From Prochlorococcus sp. AG-442-B03 (GTDB lineage: Bacteria; Cyanobacteriota; Cyanobacteriia; PCC-6307; Cyanobiaceae), in the NCBI GenBank assembly GCA_003212395.1, contig QCPU01000002.1, positions 94,279 through 158,278 on the forward strand: a stretch of DNA of 64,000 nt, read 5' to 3'. Position 1 is the stretch's first letter. Each line of letters opens with the position of its first letter. Positions 1 through 5,611 of the stretch are shown here, piece by piece. Below the pieces are notes generated by a model. It ran no database searches, had not been told where the DNA came from, and worked only from the letters and a program-made list of their open reading frames with translations. Both the position numbers and the translations under genes were made by a program.

Positions 1-176
1 TTCCAAAGAGCAATTCCAAAAATTGAGAATCCCATAATAAAAGTAAAAGCTAAAGCATTTACCAATTGAACCTTATCATTCATTCTGTTTGCGAATGGTA
101 GTAATTGAGCAAATAATGGTGTCTCTTCAACTATTGCAGATTTTTTTACTGTAGGTTTTTTGCTTCTAGAAAACAT
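1..176 (-). CDS. Partial small membrane protein, function unknown
   Basis: The reading frame enters from the window edge and starts with ATG at 176. The visible 58 residues begin MFSRSKKPTVKKSAIVEETP, a basic, polar N-terminus. From about residue 38 a hydrophobic stretch (NALAFTFIMGFSIFGIAL) looks like one membrane helix. Length and layout recall small thylakoid proteins of the high-light-inducible class, but the chlorophyll-binding signature of that family (ExxNGR) is absent from the visible part. I do not recognise the family, and the C-terminus lies outside the window. It is transcribed away from the riboswitch-like leader that follows. Confidence 0.55.
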   Translation of the reverse strand, partial: MFSRSKKPTVKKSAIVEETPLFAQLLPFANRMNDKVQLVNALAFTFIMGFSIFGIALW

Positions 177-400
177 AAAACAAATTTTATAATCTTAAGA
201 ATTTTACATTTAAAAGTTCATTAAATAAAAAATACTTCTCAAAAACGAACAAAATGTAACCTGTAAGCAATTACATAGGGATAATGTGTAAATATTTTTA
301 GCAGAAACCTAATCTATCATTAATATATTAAGTTTAATTATTAAAGAGCTAGACAAATAATTTTCCAGGATGTTAATATAAATTTGTAGCAACCGCTACC
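177..400. other. Intergenic region between divergent genes
   Basis: About 220 bases of AT-rich sequence separate the leftward small membrane gene from the rightward RNA leader. I see no open frame or tRNA here. It must hold the promoters of both flanking units, but no -10/-35 pair stands out enough to call. Confidence 0.5.
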
Positions 401-482
401 AAAACGTTCAACTTGCGTTTAGCAAGCCGCAAATCGACTTAAGCCATGGAACGGGGACTTAAGCGAAACCGGAGCTTAAAAA
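401..482 (+). promoter_or_regulatory. Candidate glutamine riboswitch (downstream-peptide type)
   Basis: This GC-richer island ends at a small DUF4278 gene. CGTTC (405-409) pairs with GAACG (449-453), closing a core that holds a perfect hairpin, CTTGC (412-416) with GCAAG (422-426). Downstream, TTAAGC (459-464) can pair with GCTTAA (474-479), which overlaps the GGAG ribosome-binding site (471-474) eight bases before the ATG. The CGUUCA...GGAACG frame and the short downstream ORF match the cyanobacterial 'downstream-peptide' RNA, a relative of the glnA RNA known to bind glutamine. The junction sequence (CCGCAAATCGACT) departs from the consensus as I remember it, so the class call is an inference. 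The ribosome-site hairpin suggests translational control. Confidence 0.6.
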
Positions 483-584
483 ATGACTCTAATTTACAGA
501 GGACAAAAGTACGTCCAGAACAAAGAAGCAGCTAAGAAGCAGCATAATGAACTAACTTACAGAGGTAAAACTTATACAAGCTAG
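483..584 (+). CDS. DUF4278 small peptide
   Basis: A 33-residue ORF with a good ribosome site (GGAG, spacing 8). It contains two copies of the LxYRGxxY motif: LIYRGQKY at residues 3-10 and LTYRGKTY at 24-31, joined by a charged linker (NKEAAKKQHNE). This motif defines the cyanobacterial DUF4278 family, which is repeatedly found directly behind downstream-peptide or glnA-type RNAs. The biochemical role is unknown; nitrogen-responsive small regulators of this kind are suspected from their placement. A strong terminator follows 22 bases after the stop, so leader plus peptide form a single short transcript. Confidence 0.75.
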   Translation: MTLIYRGQKYVQNKEAAKKQHNELTYRGKTYTS

Positions 585-605
585 TTTATATAGCCATTAA
601 ATAGG

Positions 606-631
606 AAAAGCCACTCAAAGTGGCTTTTTTA
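606..631 (+). terminator. Rho-independent terminator of the DUF4278 unit
   Basis: GCCACT (610-615), loop CAA, AGTGGC (619-624), then a run of six T. The stem can be lengthened by A-T pairs on both sides. Confidence 0.85.
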
Positions 632-720
632 TTGTCCAATATTAAATCAATAGAATAACTTAATACTTCTCACAAGCATTAAAATAATATGATTCAATTG
701 CATTTATAGATTTGATAACC

Positions 721-870
721 ATGGCAGACCAGAAACCTTTATTTAAAGCACCTTATGACATTAAAGATGTTGGTGCTCTTTTTGCTATAGTTGCCTTCGT
801 ATTAATAATCGCTGCCATAGTTGGAAATAACCTATTTGGTTTATTTCAAGAAAATGTGAATTTCGGATAG
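721..870 (+). CDS. Small single-helix membrane protein, unknown
   Basis: A 49-residue ORF starting with ATG. The N-terminus (MADQKPLFKAPYDIKDVG) is polar, residues 19-38 are strongly hydrophobic (ALFAIVAFVLIIAAIVG), and the tail (LFQENVNFG) is short. The size and topology resemble small thylakoid subunits, but I cannot match it to any named photosystem, cytochrome b6f or NDH-1 subunit. Codon usage looks like that of its neighbours. It stands alone between the DUF4278 terminator and a convergent gene. Confidence 0.6.
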   Translation: MADQKPLFKAPYDIKDVGALFAIVAFVLIIAAIVGNNLFGLFQENVNFG

Positions 871-893
871 TGGTATTAGTAAGCGTTAAATTT

Positions 894-1154
894 TTATTCA
901 ACAAGCTCAATTGCATAGACAGTATCCTTACAATTATTTTTTTTGTCCCACTCTTTAGCTGCATCTGAAGTCATTTCAGCTTCAAGTGCTTCCATGTCTA
1001 AGACGTTCATGAGTAAATGAGATTTATGCTCGCCGGCTTGCACGAATTCATATTCTGAAACCACTTCTTGACCCATTGCTTTTATAAATCCAGAAACGTC
1101 GGTTTTGAATTCTTCAAATGTGCAGCTAAAAGTTGAAACGATGAGTGTGTTCAT
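894..1154 (-). CDS. Conserved small protein, DUF3764-like
   Basis: 86 residues beginning MNTLIVSTF and ending YAIELVE. The alternating beta/alpha pattern, with a final acidic strand, suits a small ferredoxin-like fold. It resembles the DUF3764 proteins of marine cyanobacteria, although this was judged by eye only. It lies 49 bases downstream of a DUF3303 gene on the same strand. The gap contains a terminator-like hairpin ending directly at this ATG; the same 35-base sequence precedes another gene at 2132. Confidence 0.65.
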   Translation of the reverse strand: MNTLIVSTFSCTFEEFKTDVSGFIKAMGQEVVSEYEFVQAGEHKSHLLMNVLDMEALEAEMTSDAAKEWDKKNNCKDTVYAIELVE

Positions 1155-1189
1155 AAAAAAGGAGCTAATTGCCCCTTATTGTAGATCGA
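1155..1189 (-). repeat. 35-base leader/terminator element, copy 1
   Basis: Read on the minus strand, this is TCGATCTACAATAAGGGG followed by CAATTAGCTCC and six T, ending exactly at the ATG of the gene at 1154. AAGGGGC pairs with GCTCCTT (one G-T pair, loop AATTA), so it is a plausible intrinsic terminator for the upstream DUF3303 gene. The same sequence, with 34 of 35 bases identical, lies in opposite orientation at 2095-2129, again ending just before a start codon. Confidence 0.8.
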
Positions 1190-1203
1190 ACTTCAATATA
1201 TAA

Positions 1204-1476
1204 CTATGAGTAGACTTTTGCTACTATTGGGCCTGCTTCTTCATCAGTAAATACCGGTGTGGTCTCCCAATTAAGGAATTCACCCCATTCAGCTGCATGC
1301 TGATATATTGCTTTTGGATCATCTGTCTTTAAGACTATCCACCCTTCTAGAGAGCCTGGCGCATGATATCTTCCAATCATCTCAACCCCAGGATAATCTC
1401 CTCCTCCTCCAAGAAATTTTTCCGCACCTTTTTGATGATATCCAGTCTTAAATGACCAATGCTGAACGTAAAGCAT
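1204..1476 (-). CDS. DUF3303 domain protein
   Basis: 90 residues starting MLYVQHWSF. It shows the layout of DUF3303: an opening beta strand with W-[ST]-F, a glycine-rich loop (FLGGGGDYPGVEMIGRYH), GWIVLKTDD in the middle, a W..FL.WE segment, and a closing TPVF-DEEA strand. DUF3303 proteins are small dimeric alpha/beta-barrel-like proteins of unknown function. It is probably first in a two-gene unit with the downstream small protein, separated from it by a terminator-like element. Confidence 0.75.
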   Translation of the reverse strand: MLYVQHWSFKTGYHQKGAEKFLGGGGDYPGVEMIGRYHAPGSLEGWIVLKTDDPKAIYQHAAEWGEFLNWETTPVFTDEEAGPIVAKVYS

Positions 1477-1643
1477 TTTTTATTTTGTATTGGCTTTCTA
1501 TTAGTAGCAAGAAAAATAATTCTTGAAAATAAATATCGTTAATTGCCCTTATTTTATTTTCTCTTTCTAATGTTTTAAACATACTTAAATGTAATATTAG
1601 AAAAACCTTAGTTAAATTTTCTTGATTATGAGTAAATTTCTAT

Positions 1644-1748
1644 GCTGGTATAAGCAAGTTCGAAGAAATTGAATAACCCTCTACAGAGATGAACAAGTGG
1701 TTTAAGGCTCTAGTCTTGAAATCTAGTTTTCGTTTTAGTTATACCAGC
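1644..1748. repeat. 10-bp inverted repeat around a tRNA-Ser fragment
   Basis: GCTGGTATAA (1644-1653) is exactly complementary to TTATACCAGC (1739-1748). The 85 enclosed bases include the tRNA-Ser-derived segment. As RNA this would close a long stem-loop; as DNA it could be a recombinase arm. No known RNA family was recognised. Confidence 0.6.
1696..1726 (+). pseudogene. Degenerate 5'/anticodon-arm copy of tRNA-Ser
   Basis: These 31 bases match 1861-1891 of the intact tRNA-Ser (D-loop, anticodon stem and loop) with a single change (an A to T at the start of the 3' anticodon stem). The sequence diverges on both sides, so neither an acceptor stem nor a T-arm can form. It is a fragment, not a functional tRNA. 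Confidence 0.8.
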
Positions 1749-1808
1749 GATTTGGAAGACAACTTGACGTGCAGTTCCGAATTAGTTCCGTAAAAATTAA
1801 CCATCTTT

Positions 1809-1817
1809 TGATATACT
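1809..1817 (+). promoter_or_regulatory. Possible extended -10 promoter of tRNA-Ser
   Basis: TG-A-TATACT (1809-1817) fits an extended -10 box and lies 31 bases before the mature 5' end of the tRNA. No clear -35 is visible, which is common in these genomes. This is by-eye evidence only. Confidence 0.4.
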
Positions 1818-1847
1818 TAAAAAGTTAAAAATTTAATATTTTTGCCT

Positions 1848-1934
1848 GGAGGGGTGGTCGAGTGGTTTAAGGCTCTAGTCTTGAAAACTAGCGTGTCTGC
1901 AAGGGCACCGTGGGTTCGAATCCCACCCCCTCCG
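1848..1934 (+). tRNA. trnS: tRNA-Ser (anticodon UGA)
   Basis: An 87-base class II tRNA. The acceptor stem GGAGGGG (1848-1854) pairs perfectly with CCCCTCC (1927-1933), with discriminator G1934. The anticodon stem CTAGT/ACTAG encloses the loop CTTGAAA with anticodon TGA (1882-1884). A long variable arm (GTGTCTGCAAGGGCACC) and the T-loop GGTTCGAATCC are present. CCA is not encoded. Its 3' half is repeated at 3119-3178, so the gene is the attachment site of a small element. It is the only intact tRNA seen in the window. Confidence 0.97.
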
Positions 1935-1936
1935 TT
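1875..1936 (+). repeat. attL-like direct repeat inside tRNA-Ser
   Basis: The segment from the anticodon stem to two bases beyond the discriminator is repeated at 3119-3180. The only difference is T1879 versus G3123. Bases 1880-1936 are identical to 3124-3180. Confidence 0.9.
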
Positions 1937-1962
1937 TACTACAACTGACTTTTATAAAAATC

Positions 1963-1983
1963 TCTCCTTAGGGAGTTTTTTTA
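1963..1983 (+). terminator. Probable tRNA-Ser terminator
   Basis: CTCC (1964-1967), a four-base loop, GGAG (1972-1975), then seven T. The stem is short, but the position 30 bases after the tRNA suits a terminator. Confidence 0.55.
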
Positions 1984-2094
1984 TTGCATATAATTCTGGC
2001 CTCATTTCGTTAGATTTCGGAAAGTTTTCCGTAACTAAAGTAAAAAAAGTGGCTCACTTTCGGCTCACCAATCTAAATATATTTTTGTTGACAG

Positions 2095-2131
2095 TCGATC
2101 TAAAATAAGGGGCAATTAGCTCCTTTTTTTT
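2095..2131 (+). repeat. 35-base leader/terminator element, copy 2
   Basis: TCGATCTAAAATAAGGGG followed by CAATTAGCTCC and a run of T, ending at the GTG start of the next gene. It is the inverse of 1155-1189 with one difference. The hairpin AAGGGGC/GCTCCTT plus T-run makes it a potential terminator or attenuator immediately in front of the coding region. Confidence 0.8.
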
Positions 2132-2563
2132 GTGAAAAGATTTTTAATACCTTTATTAGCAGCTATCTCTTTACCTACTGCTGTTAATTCTGAAATAATT
2201 CGACTTGAATGCGGAGGAGATGGAGTCATGAGTAAAAAAGAATTTAGTATTAATGAACAAACTGGCAAAGTTACAATCCAAACTGACGAGAAAGTAATCA
2301 ACTCTAATAAATTATTCGCAAGTTCCGATTCATTTATTTTTGAATATTATGACAGCCTTTTTAATGTTGAATTTCAAATTAGCAGAATTGATGGTAGTTA
2401 TTTATTAAAACAATGGTTGGCTATAAGTTCTTTTGACAGAAAGTTAGCTCAAGTAAAAGGAGAAGATGTTTCTTTAATTGAAAAGCAAAGAAAGGCGGAA
2501 ACAAAACCTATTTTTGGTAAAAAGCCTTGTTCAAAAATAAAAGCTAAAAAAACAATGTTTTAA
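2132..2563 (+). CDS. Secreted protein of unknown function in the tRNA-Ser element
   Basis: 143 residues with a GTG start. The first 20 residues (MKRFLIPLLAAISLPTAVNS) form a typical signal peptide, so the mature protein should be periplasmic or lumenal. The rest is a beta-rich body followed by a lysine-rich tail. Two cysteines (residues 27 and 133) could form one disulphide. No family is recognised. It starts directly after the 35-base leader element, and no normal Shine-Dalgarno spacing is seen there. The gene is probably cargo of the tRNA-Ser element. Confidence 0.6.
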   Translation: MKRFLIPLLAAISLPTAVNSEIIRLECGGDGVMSKKEFSINEQTGKVTIQTDEKVINSNKLFASSDSFIFEYYDSLFNVEFQISRIDGSYLLKQWLAISSFDRKLAQVKGEDVSLIEKQRKAETKPIFGKKPCSKIKAKKTMF

Positions 2564-2611
2564 ATGAAACGCTTACTACTTGCACCGCTTGTTAGTAACT
2601 GCTCTAAATAA
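2564..2611 (+). pseudogene. Truncated signal-peptide ORF
   Basis: An ATG directly after the preceding stop opens a 15-codon frame, MKRLLLAPLVSNCSK, then TAA. The start looks like the N-terminus of a Prochlorococcus secreted protein (MKRLLLAPL...), but it breaks off inside the hydrophobic core. The best reading is the remnant of a second gene paralogous in its start to the one upstream (MKRFLIPLL). Confidence 0.4.
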
Positions 2612-2630
2612 GAAATAAATAAATTAGTTT

Positions 2631-3008
2631 ATGACAATACAATTCATTGAAGACTTTGATAATGCTTCAAAAAAAACAGCCCCAGGTTCAAGAGGAATAG
2701 CCATATTAAATATCTTGACAGTTATTAGTTGCATAATTGCCATACCTTTCACTTGGGGATTTAGTCTTTTTGGTTTATTGGCGGTACCTATTTATGCAGC
2801 GCTTCAATCAATAGCTAACGAGACATATAGAACAAGATTATTTACTGAAATCCAAACTCAGATTATTGCGGAAAAAGAGGGACTATTTAACCCTACTAAT
2901 AATCCTATAAGAAGAAGAGTTCGCTCAGCCCCCGTTTATGAAGAAGAACCGATAGAGGAAACTGATGATATTAATGAAGATAATTTAGATGAGGGTATTG
3001 ATAAATGA
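2631..3008 (+). CDS. Membrane protein of unknown function
   Basis: 125 residues. A polar N-terminus is followed by two adjacent hydrophobic segments at about 23-43 and 46-60, a probable hairpin. The C-terminal half is soluble: first basic (NPIRRRVRS) and then very acidic (EEEPIEETDDINEDNLDEG). No homologue is recognised. Together with the secreted protein upstream it is the only intact cargo of the element bounded by tRNA-Ser repeats. Confidence 0.6.
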   Translation: MTIQFIEDFDNASKKTAPGSRGIAILNILTVISCIIAIPFTWGFSLFGLLAVPIYAALQSIANETYRTRLFTEIQTQIIAEKEGLFNPTNNPIRRRVRSAPVYEEEPIEETDDINEDNLDEGIDK

Positions 3009-3118
3009 AAAGCTCATGAAACTATTTTTCTCAATAAAACAAAAATCTAAAATGGCTCACTATTGGTGATTTTATTTCCTTAAACATCATCAGATCCATT
3101 GGTATCACTAAAAACCGA

Positions 3119-3180
3119 CTAGGCTTGAAAACTAGCGTGTCTGCAAGGGCACCGTGGGTTCGAATCCCACCCCCTCCGTT
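3119..3180 (+). pseudogene. 3'-half copy of tRNA-Ser (attR-like)
   Basis: It carries the 3' anticodon stem, variable arm, T-arm and 3' acceptor strand of tRNA-Ser but no 5' half, so it cannot fold into a tRNA. It is identical to 1880-1936 over 57 bases and marks the right end of the inserted element. Confidence 0.9.
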
Positions 3181-3245
3181 CTTATAAAAAGTATCTTAAG
3201 TTAAACAAAATAATATAAACGCCTTTTTGGTATGTCTTTGTTAAT

Positions 3246-3464
3246 ATGATTTTATTTTTATTAATGAGTAAAGGTTTCGCCACAGAAAATTTAATATCCA
3301 AAAAATCGAAAAAAAAAGTTATTCCAAATGAACCTCAAGGAAGATTAATATCTTGGTCTCCTTGGCCACCTGCTAATTTTCAGACAAGATATCCTGCTTT
3401 CCCTTTTGTTCTCACAATATTGATCATAGTAATTGGGCAATGGTATTTATCTTTACTAAGATAA
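3246..3464 (+). CDS. Small membrane protein, unknown
   Basis: Up to 72 residues with ATG at 3246; an alternative ATG at 3264 gives MSKGFATEN. A basic stretch (SKKSKKKVIPNEPQGR) leads to a Trp/Pro-rich segment (SWSPWPPANF), then one C-terminal membrane helix (FPFVLTILIIVIGQWYLSLL). No family is recognised. It lies just outside the tRNA-repeat boundary and may start a three-gene run of small membrane or secreted proteins. Confidence 0.5.
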   Translation: MILFLLMSKGFATENLISKKSKKKVIPNEPQGRLISWSPWPPANFQTRYPAFPFVLTILIIVIGQWYLSLLR

Positions 3465-3519
3465 ACTGAACATGATTTTTGTCTTTAAATTTCAGATTAA
3501 TTGAGTTTGCGAATTTATT

Positions 3520-4104
3520 TTGTTTTTTTCAATTTTATTATTAGCCCATTTTCAGGCGGCAATAATCCCAATATTACTAGGAATTAGATCGATCAAAAAA
3601 TTCAAACACATTCGCAAGCACGAATTGATACCTTTCGGTTTTATTTTTTTAGGGTTGGCATCAATTTCAGAAATGATAGATCATACACAAACATCTTGGA
3701 TTTATGTAGATCATTCCTCTTTATTTAATTGGTTATTTTATTCTTTCCTGTCTTTAGGTCTAACATGTTTATCAATATCAGTTATAAAAAATAAAATTAT
3801 TCAAAAAACTAATTTTTTCATTTCTTTTTGTTCAATAATCTCATATTTTTTATTTGATAAAACTATTGCTCTTTTTTTTCAAGTAATAATAAGTATCCTC
3901 CTAATTATAAATTGGCAAAGAGTTTTTAAAGATTGGCTTTTTATCCTTTACCCAATATTTGGTATTTTTTTTACGACTTTCTTTGGAACAAGGCTCTCAA
4001 TTAGTGGAGATCAATTTTGGCACATTTTAATAGGCCCATCTGGAACAATTAGCGTTCTTACCTTTTATTTAGTTTTAAAGAGATCTGACAAAAAATTTAC
4101 TTAA
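3520..4104 (+). CDS. Polytopic membrane protein, unknown
   Basis: 194 residues with a TTG start. Six or seven hydrophobic segments fill most of the chain, connected by short basic loops (RSIKKFKHIRKHELIP). A HTQTSWIYVDH segment near residue 70 and a conserved-looking GDQFWHILIGPSG near 165 each place histidines at membrane edges. The chain ends in a basic tail. I do not recognise the family; a small heme- or quinone-interacting membrane protein is conceivable but unproven. The next gene begins seven bases after its stop, so the two are probably co-transcribed. Confidence 0.55.
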   Translation: MFFSILLLAHFQAAIIPILLGIRSIKKFKHIRKHELIPFGFIFLGLASISEMIDHTQTSWIYVDHSSLFNWLFYSFLSLGLTCLSISVIKNKIIQKTNFFISFCSIISYFLFDKTIALFFQVIISILLIINWQRVFKDWLFILYPIFGIFFTTFFGTRLSISGDQFWHILIGPSGTISVLTFYLVLKRSDKKFT

Positions 4105-4111
4105 GATTCTT

Positions 4112-4441
4112 ATGAAAATATTGGTATTTGTAAGTTTTATAGTGTGCTTAGTCACAATAATCTCTCCAGTTAAAATCTTTGCTGATACTGCACTTGATGT
4201 TTACATGAATGATTTTTATTCTAAATCGAATGAAGCTAGCCAGATTCTTAAAGAAATCGAAAAAAGTCTAAAAGAGGGATCAAGAAAAAAAGTATGCTCT
4301 AGGCAAAGAGAGGCGGCAAGATTAGGTCTATTAGCTAATAAATCATTAATTAAAGCATTTGAAATAGAGGGAGCTAATCCACCAATACAAGCAATAAAGG
4401 CAAGTCAACAAAGATGGGAATCTATTCTGAATGAGTGCTGA
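4112..4441 (+). CDS. Secreted small helical protein, unknown
   Basis: 109 residues. Residues 1-25 (MKILVFVSFIVCLVTIISP...) form a signal peptide ending near FADTA. The mature part is almost wholly alpha-helical and charged, with two cysteines (about residues 63 and 109) that could pair. It probably lies in the periplasm or thylakoid lumen. It sits seven bases behind the polytopic membrane gene, suggesting a membrane/periplasm pair. No named family is recognised. Confidence 0.6.
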   Translation: MKILVFVSFIVCLVTIISPVKIFADTALDVYMNDFYSKSNEASQILKEIEKSLKEGSRKKVCSRQREAARLGLLANKSLIKAFEIEGANPPIQAIKASQQRWESILNEC

Positions 4442-4466
4442 AGAAAGTCAGTAAATATAAATCTTT

Positions 4467-4901
4467 TTAAATTTGCATTCTTACAGATTTACTAATTAAA
4501 GGAATTTCAGGTTCAACTCCATAAATACATTGAGAAATTGAATAAATAAAAATAGATAGTATAAATATAAAAATTATTGAGCCTAATTCAACTATGGGAA
4601 ATATTCTCAAGAAATATGAAATTATTATCAAAGCAATATCAATAAGTAATGCTTGGCAGGCGTTATATCTAACGAAATAGGGAACATTTGGATTTCTCGC
4701 TAATCCAACAAACAAAATTATAAATAATAAAAAACTACCAAAAGGCAGAGATTTTTGAATTATTTCTATCGGGAAAGTTAGTAATAACAATATTTTTAAA
4801 AATGAATATTTGAGGAACAAATAATATCCAAAAGGTATTGATGCCTGTAATGGCAAGGTATACAAAAATGCTGATGAGATTCTTTGGAATATCTGATTCA
4901 A
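4467..4901 (-). CDS. Tic20 family protein (Ycf60-like)
   Basis: 144 residues with a TTG start and four predicted membrane helices. The family signature is clear: RNPNVPYFVRYNACQALLIDI near the middle and the C-terminal QCIYGVEPEIPLISKSVRMQ, which correspond to the conserved Arg-Asn-Pro...Arg-x-Asn...Gln-Ala and Gly-x-x-Pro-x-Ile-Pro-x-Ile-Ser motifs of Tic20. Plastid Tic20 is part of the inner-envelope import channel. Cyanobacterial homologues sit in the membrane and their function is not settled. It is transcribed convergently with the small secreted gene. Confidence 0.85.
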   Translation of the reverse strand: MNQIFQRISSAFLYTLPLQASIPFGYYLFLKYSFLKILLLLTFPIEIIQKSLPFGSFLLFIILFVGLARNPNVPYFVRYNACQALLIDIALIIISYFLRIFPIVELGSIIFIFILSIFIYSISQCIYGVEPEIPLISKSVRMQI

Positions 4902-5035
4902 TATATTATTTAAAATATCATATACATACTTTAACCTAATTTTTCTATACTTAATAAAAAACTTAGCCTCGAAAAAATTAACTTTGGCAGATGGTTATTA
5001 AATATTAGATAATTGATTAAGGTTCATAATTCAAA

Positions 5036-5425
5036 ATGCGTATCCTACATACAATGTTGAGGGTTGGAGATTTAGATAAATCCATTGATTTCTACGTCAA
5101 TAGATTAGGAATGAATTTATTAAGAAAAAAGGATTACCCTCATGGGAAATTCACTTTGGCATTTGTTGGTTATGGCTCAGAAAAAGAAAACACAGTAATT
5201 GAATTAACCTATAACTGGGACAAAAAGTCTGAAGACTATGAGCTTGGAGATAAATATGGTCATATAGCTATTGGAGTAAAAGATATTCATCTAATTTGCC
5301 AAGGATTAGAAAATAATGGTTGCAAAATAACAACCAAACCTAAAACCATGAAAAATAGTACAACTGTCTTGGCTTTTGTTGAGGATCCAGATGGTTATAA
5401 AATTGAACTTATTGAAAGAGATTAA
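5036..5425 (+). CDS. gloA: Glyoxalase I (lactoylglutathione lyase)
   Basis: 129 residues, the normal size for the single-domain bacterial enzyme. It isomerises the hemithioacetal of methylglyoxal and glutathione to S-lactoylglutathione in the cytosol. The metal ligands are visible: H5 ([10 protein letters not shown]), E56 (TVIELTYNW), H76 (YGHIAIGV) and E122 in the last lines ([11 protein letters not shown]). The start of the fold, [18 protein letters not shown], is a classic glyoxalase pattern. These ligands fit the Ni/Co-type bacterial enzyme. It stands alone, with about 130 bases of promoter space upstream. Confidence 0.9.
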   Translation: MRILHTMLRVGDLDKSIDFYVNRLGMNLLRKKDYPHGKFTLAFVGYGSEKENTVIELTYNWDKKSEDYELGDKYGHIAIGVKDIHLICQGLENNGCKITTKPKTMKNSTTVLAFVEDPDGYKIELIERD

Positions 5426-5565
5426 AAGCTCAGAAGTCTTTAACTAAATAAACAAATAACTCAAATTTAAAAAAGATTGAATTATCTAATATCTCGTTTT
5501 CAATTAACAAAAAATATCTCTAAGATCACATTTGATAGATTCTGCAGTTTCAATTATTTTAAAAG

Positions 5566-5589
5566 ATTATTCCTAAGATGAGGAATAAT
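5566..5589. repeat. Perfect 9-bp inverted repeat
   Basis: ATTATTCCT (5566-5574), loop AAGATG, AGGAATAAT (5581-5589). No T-run follows directly, so it is a doubtful terminator. It lies between gloA and the ribbon-helix-helix-like gene. Confidence 0.6.
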
Positions 5590-5611
5590 TAAAAATAAAT
5601 TTAAATTTTAA

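Larger units (their letters stand above)
1477..1847. other. Gene-free region upstream of tRNA-Ser
   Basis: About 370 bases hold no credible protein gene. They contain a degenerate piece of tRNA-Ser (1696-1726) inside a 10-bp inverted repeat (1644-1653 with 1739-1748), two AGTTCCG motifs (from 1773 to about 1791), and a probable promoter for the tRNA. The rest is featureless AT-rich sequence. Confidence 0.6.
1875..3180. mobile_element. Small tRNA-Ser-bounded element (integrase-less)
   Basis: The stretch between two direct copies of the tRNA-Ser 3' half (1875-1936 and 3119-3180; 61 of 62 bases identical, 57 perfectly) has the architecture of an element inserted at a tRNA gene. Marine Prochlorococcus tycheposons and satellites use such sites. 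The roughly 1.2 kb cargo encodes a secreted protein, a truncated signal-peptide ORF and a membrane protein. There is no integrase, excisionase or replication gene, so it is a remnant or a non-autonomous form. GGCTCACT occurs near both inner ends (2051 and 3055). Confidence 0.7.

Noticed and set aside
1644..1748. tmRNA half or intact second tRNA
   Set aside because: No tag-peptide sequence, no CCA-like end, no T-arm/acceptor pairing; only an anticodon-arm fragment is present.
1842..2108. 88-codon open frame across the tRNA-Ser gene
   Set aside because: It reads through the whole tRNA and its terminator; the protein is low-complexity and the frame exists only because the tRNA lacks stops.
2116..2301. 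Minus-strand frame opposite the secreted protein gene
   Set aside because: Shadow of the plus-strand gene with a signal peptide; no separate start signal.
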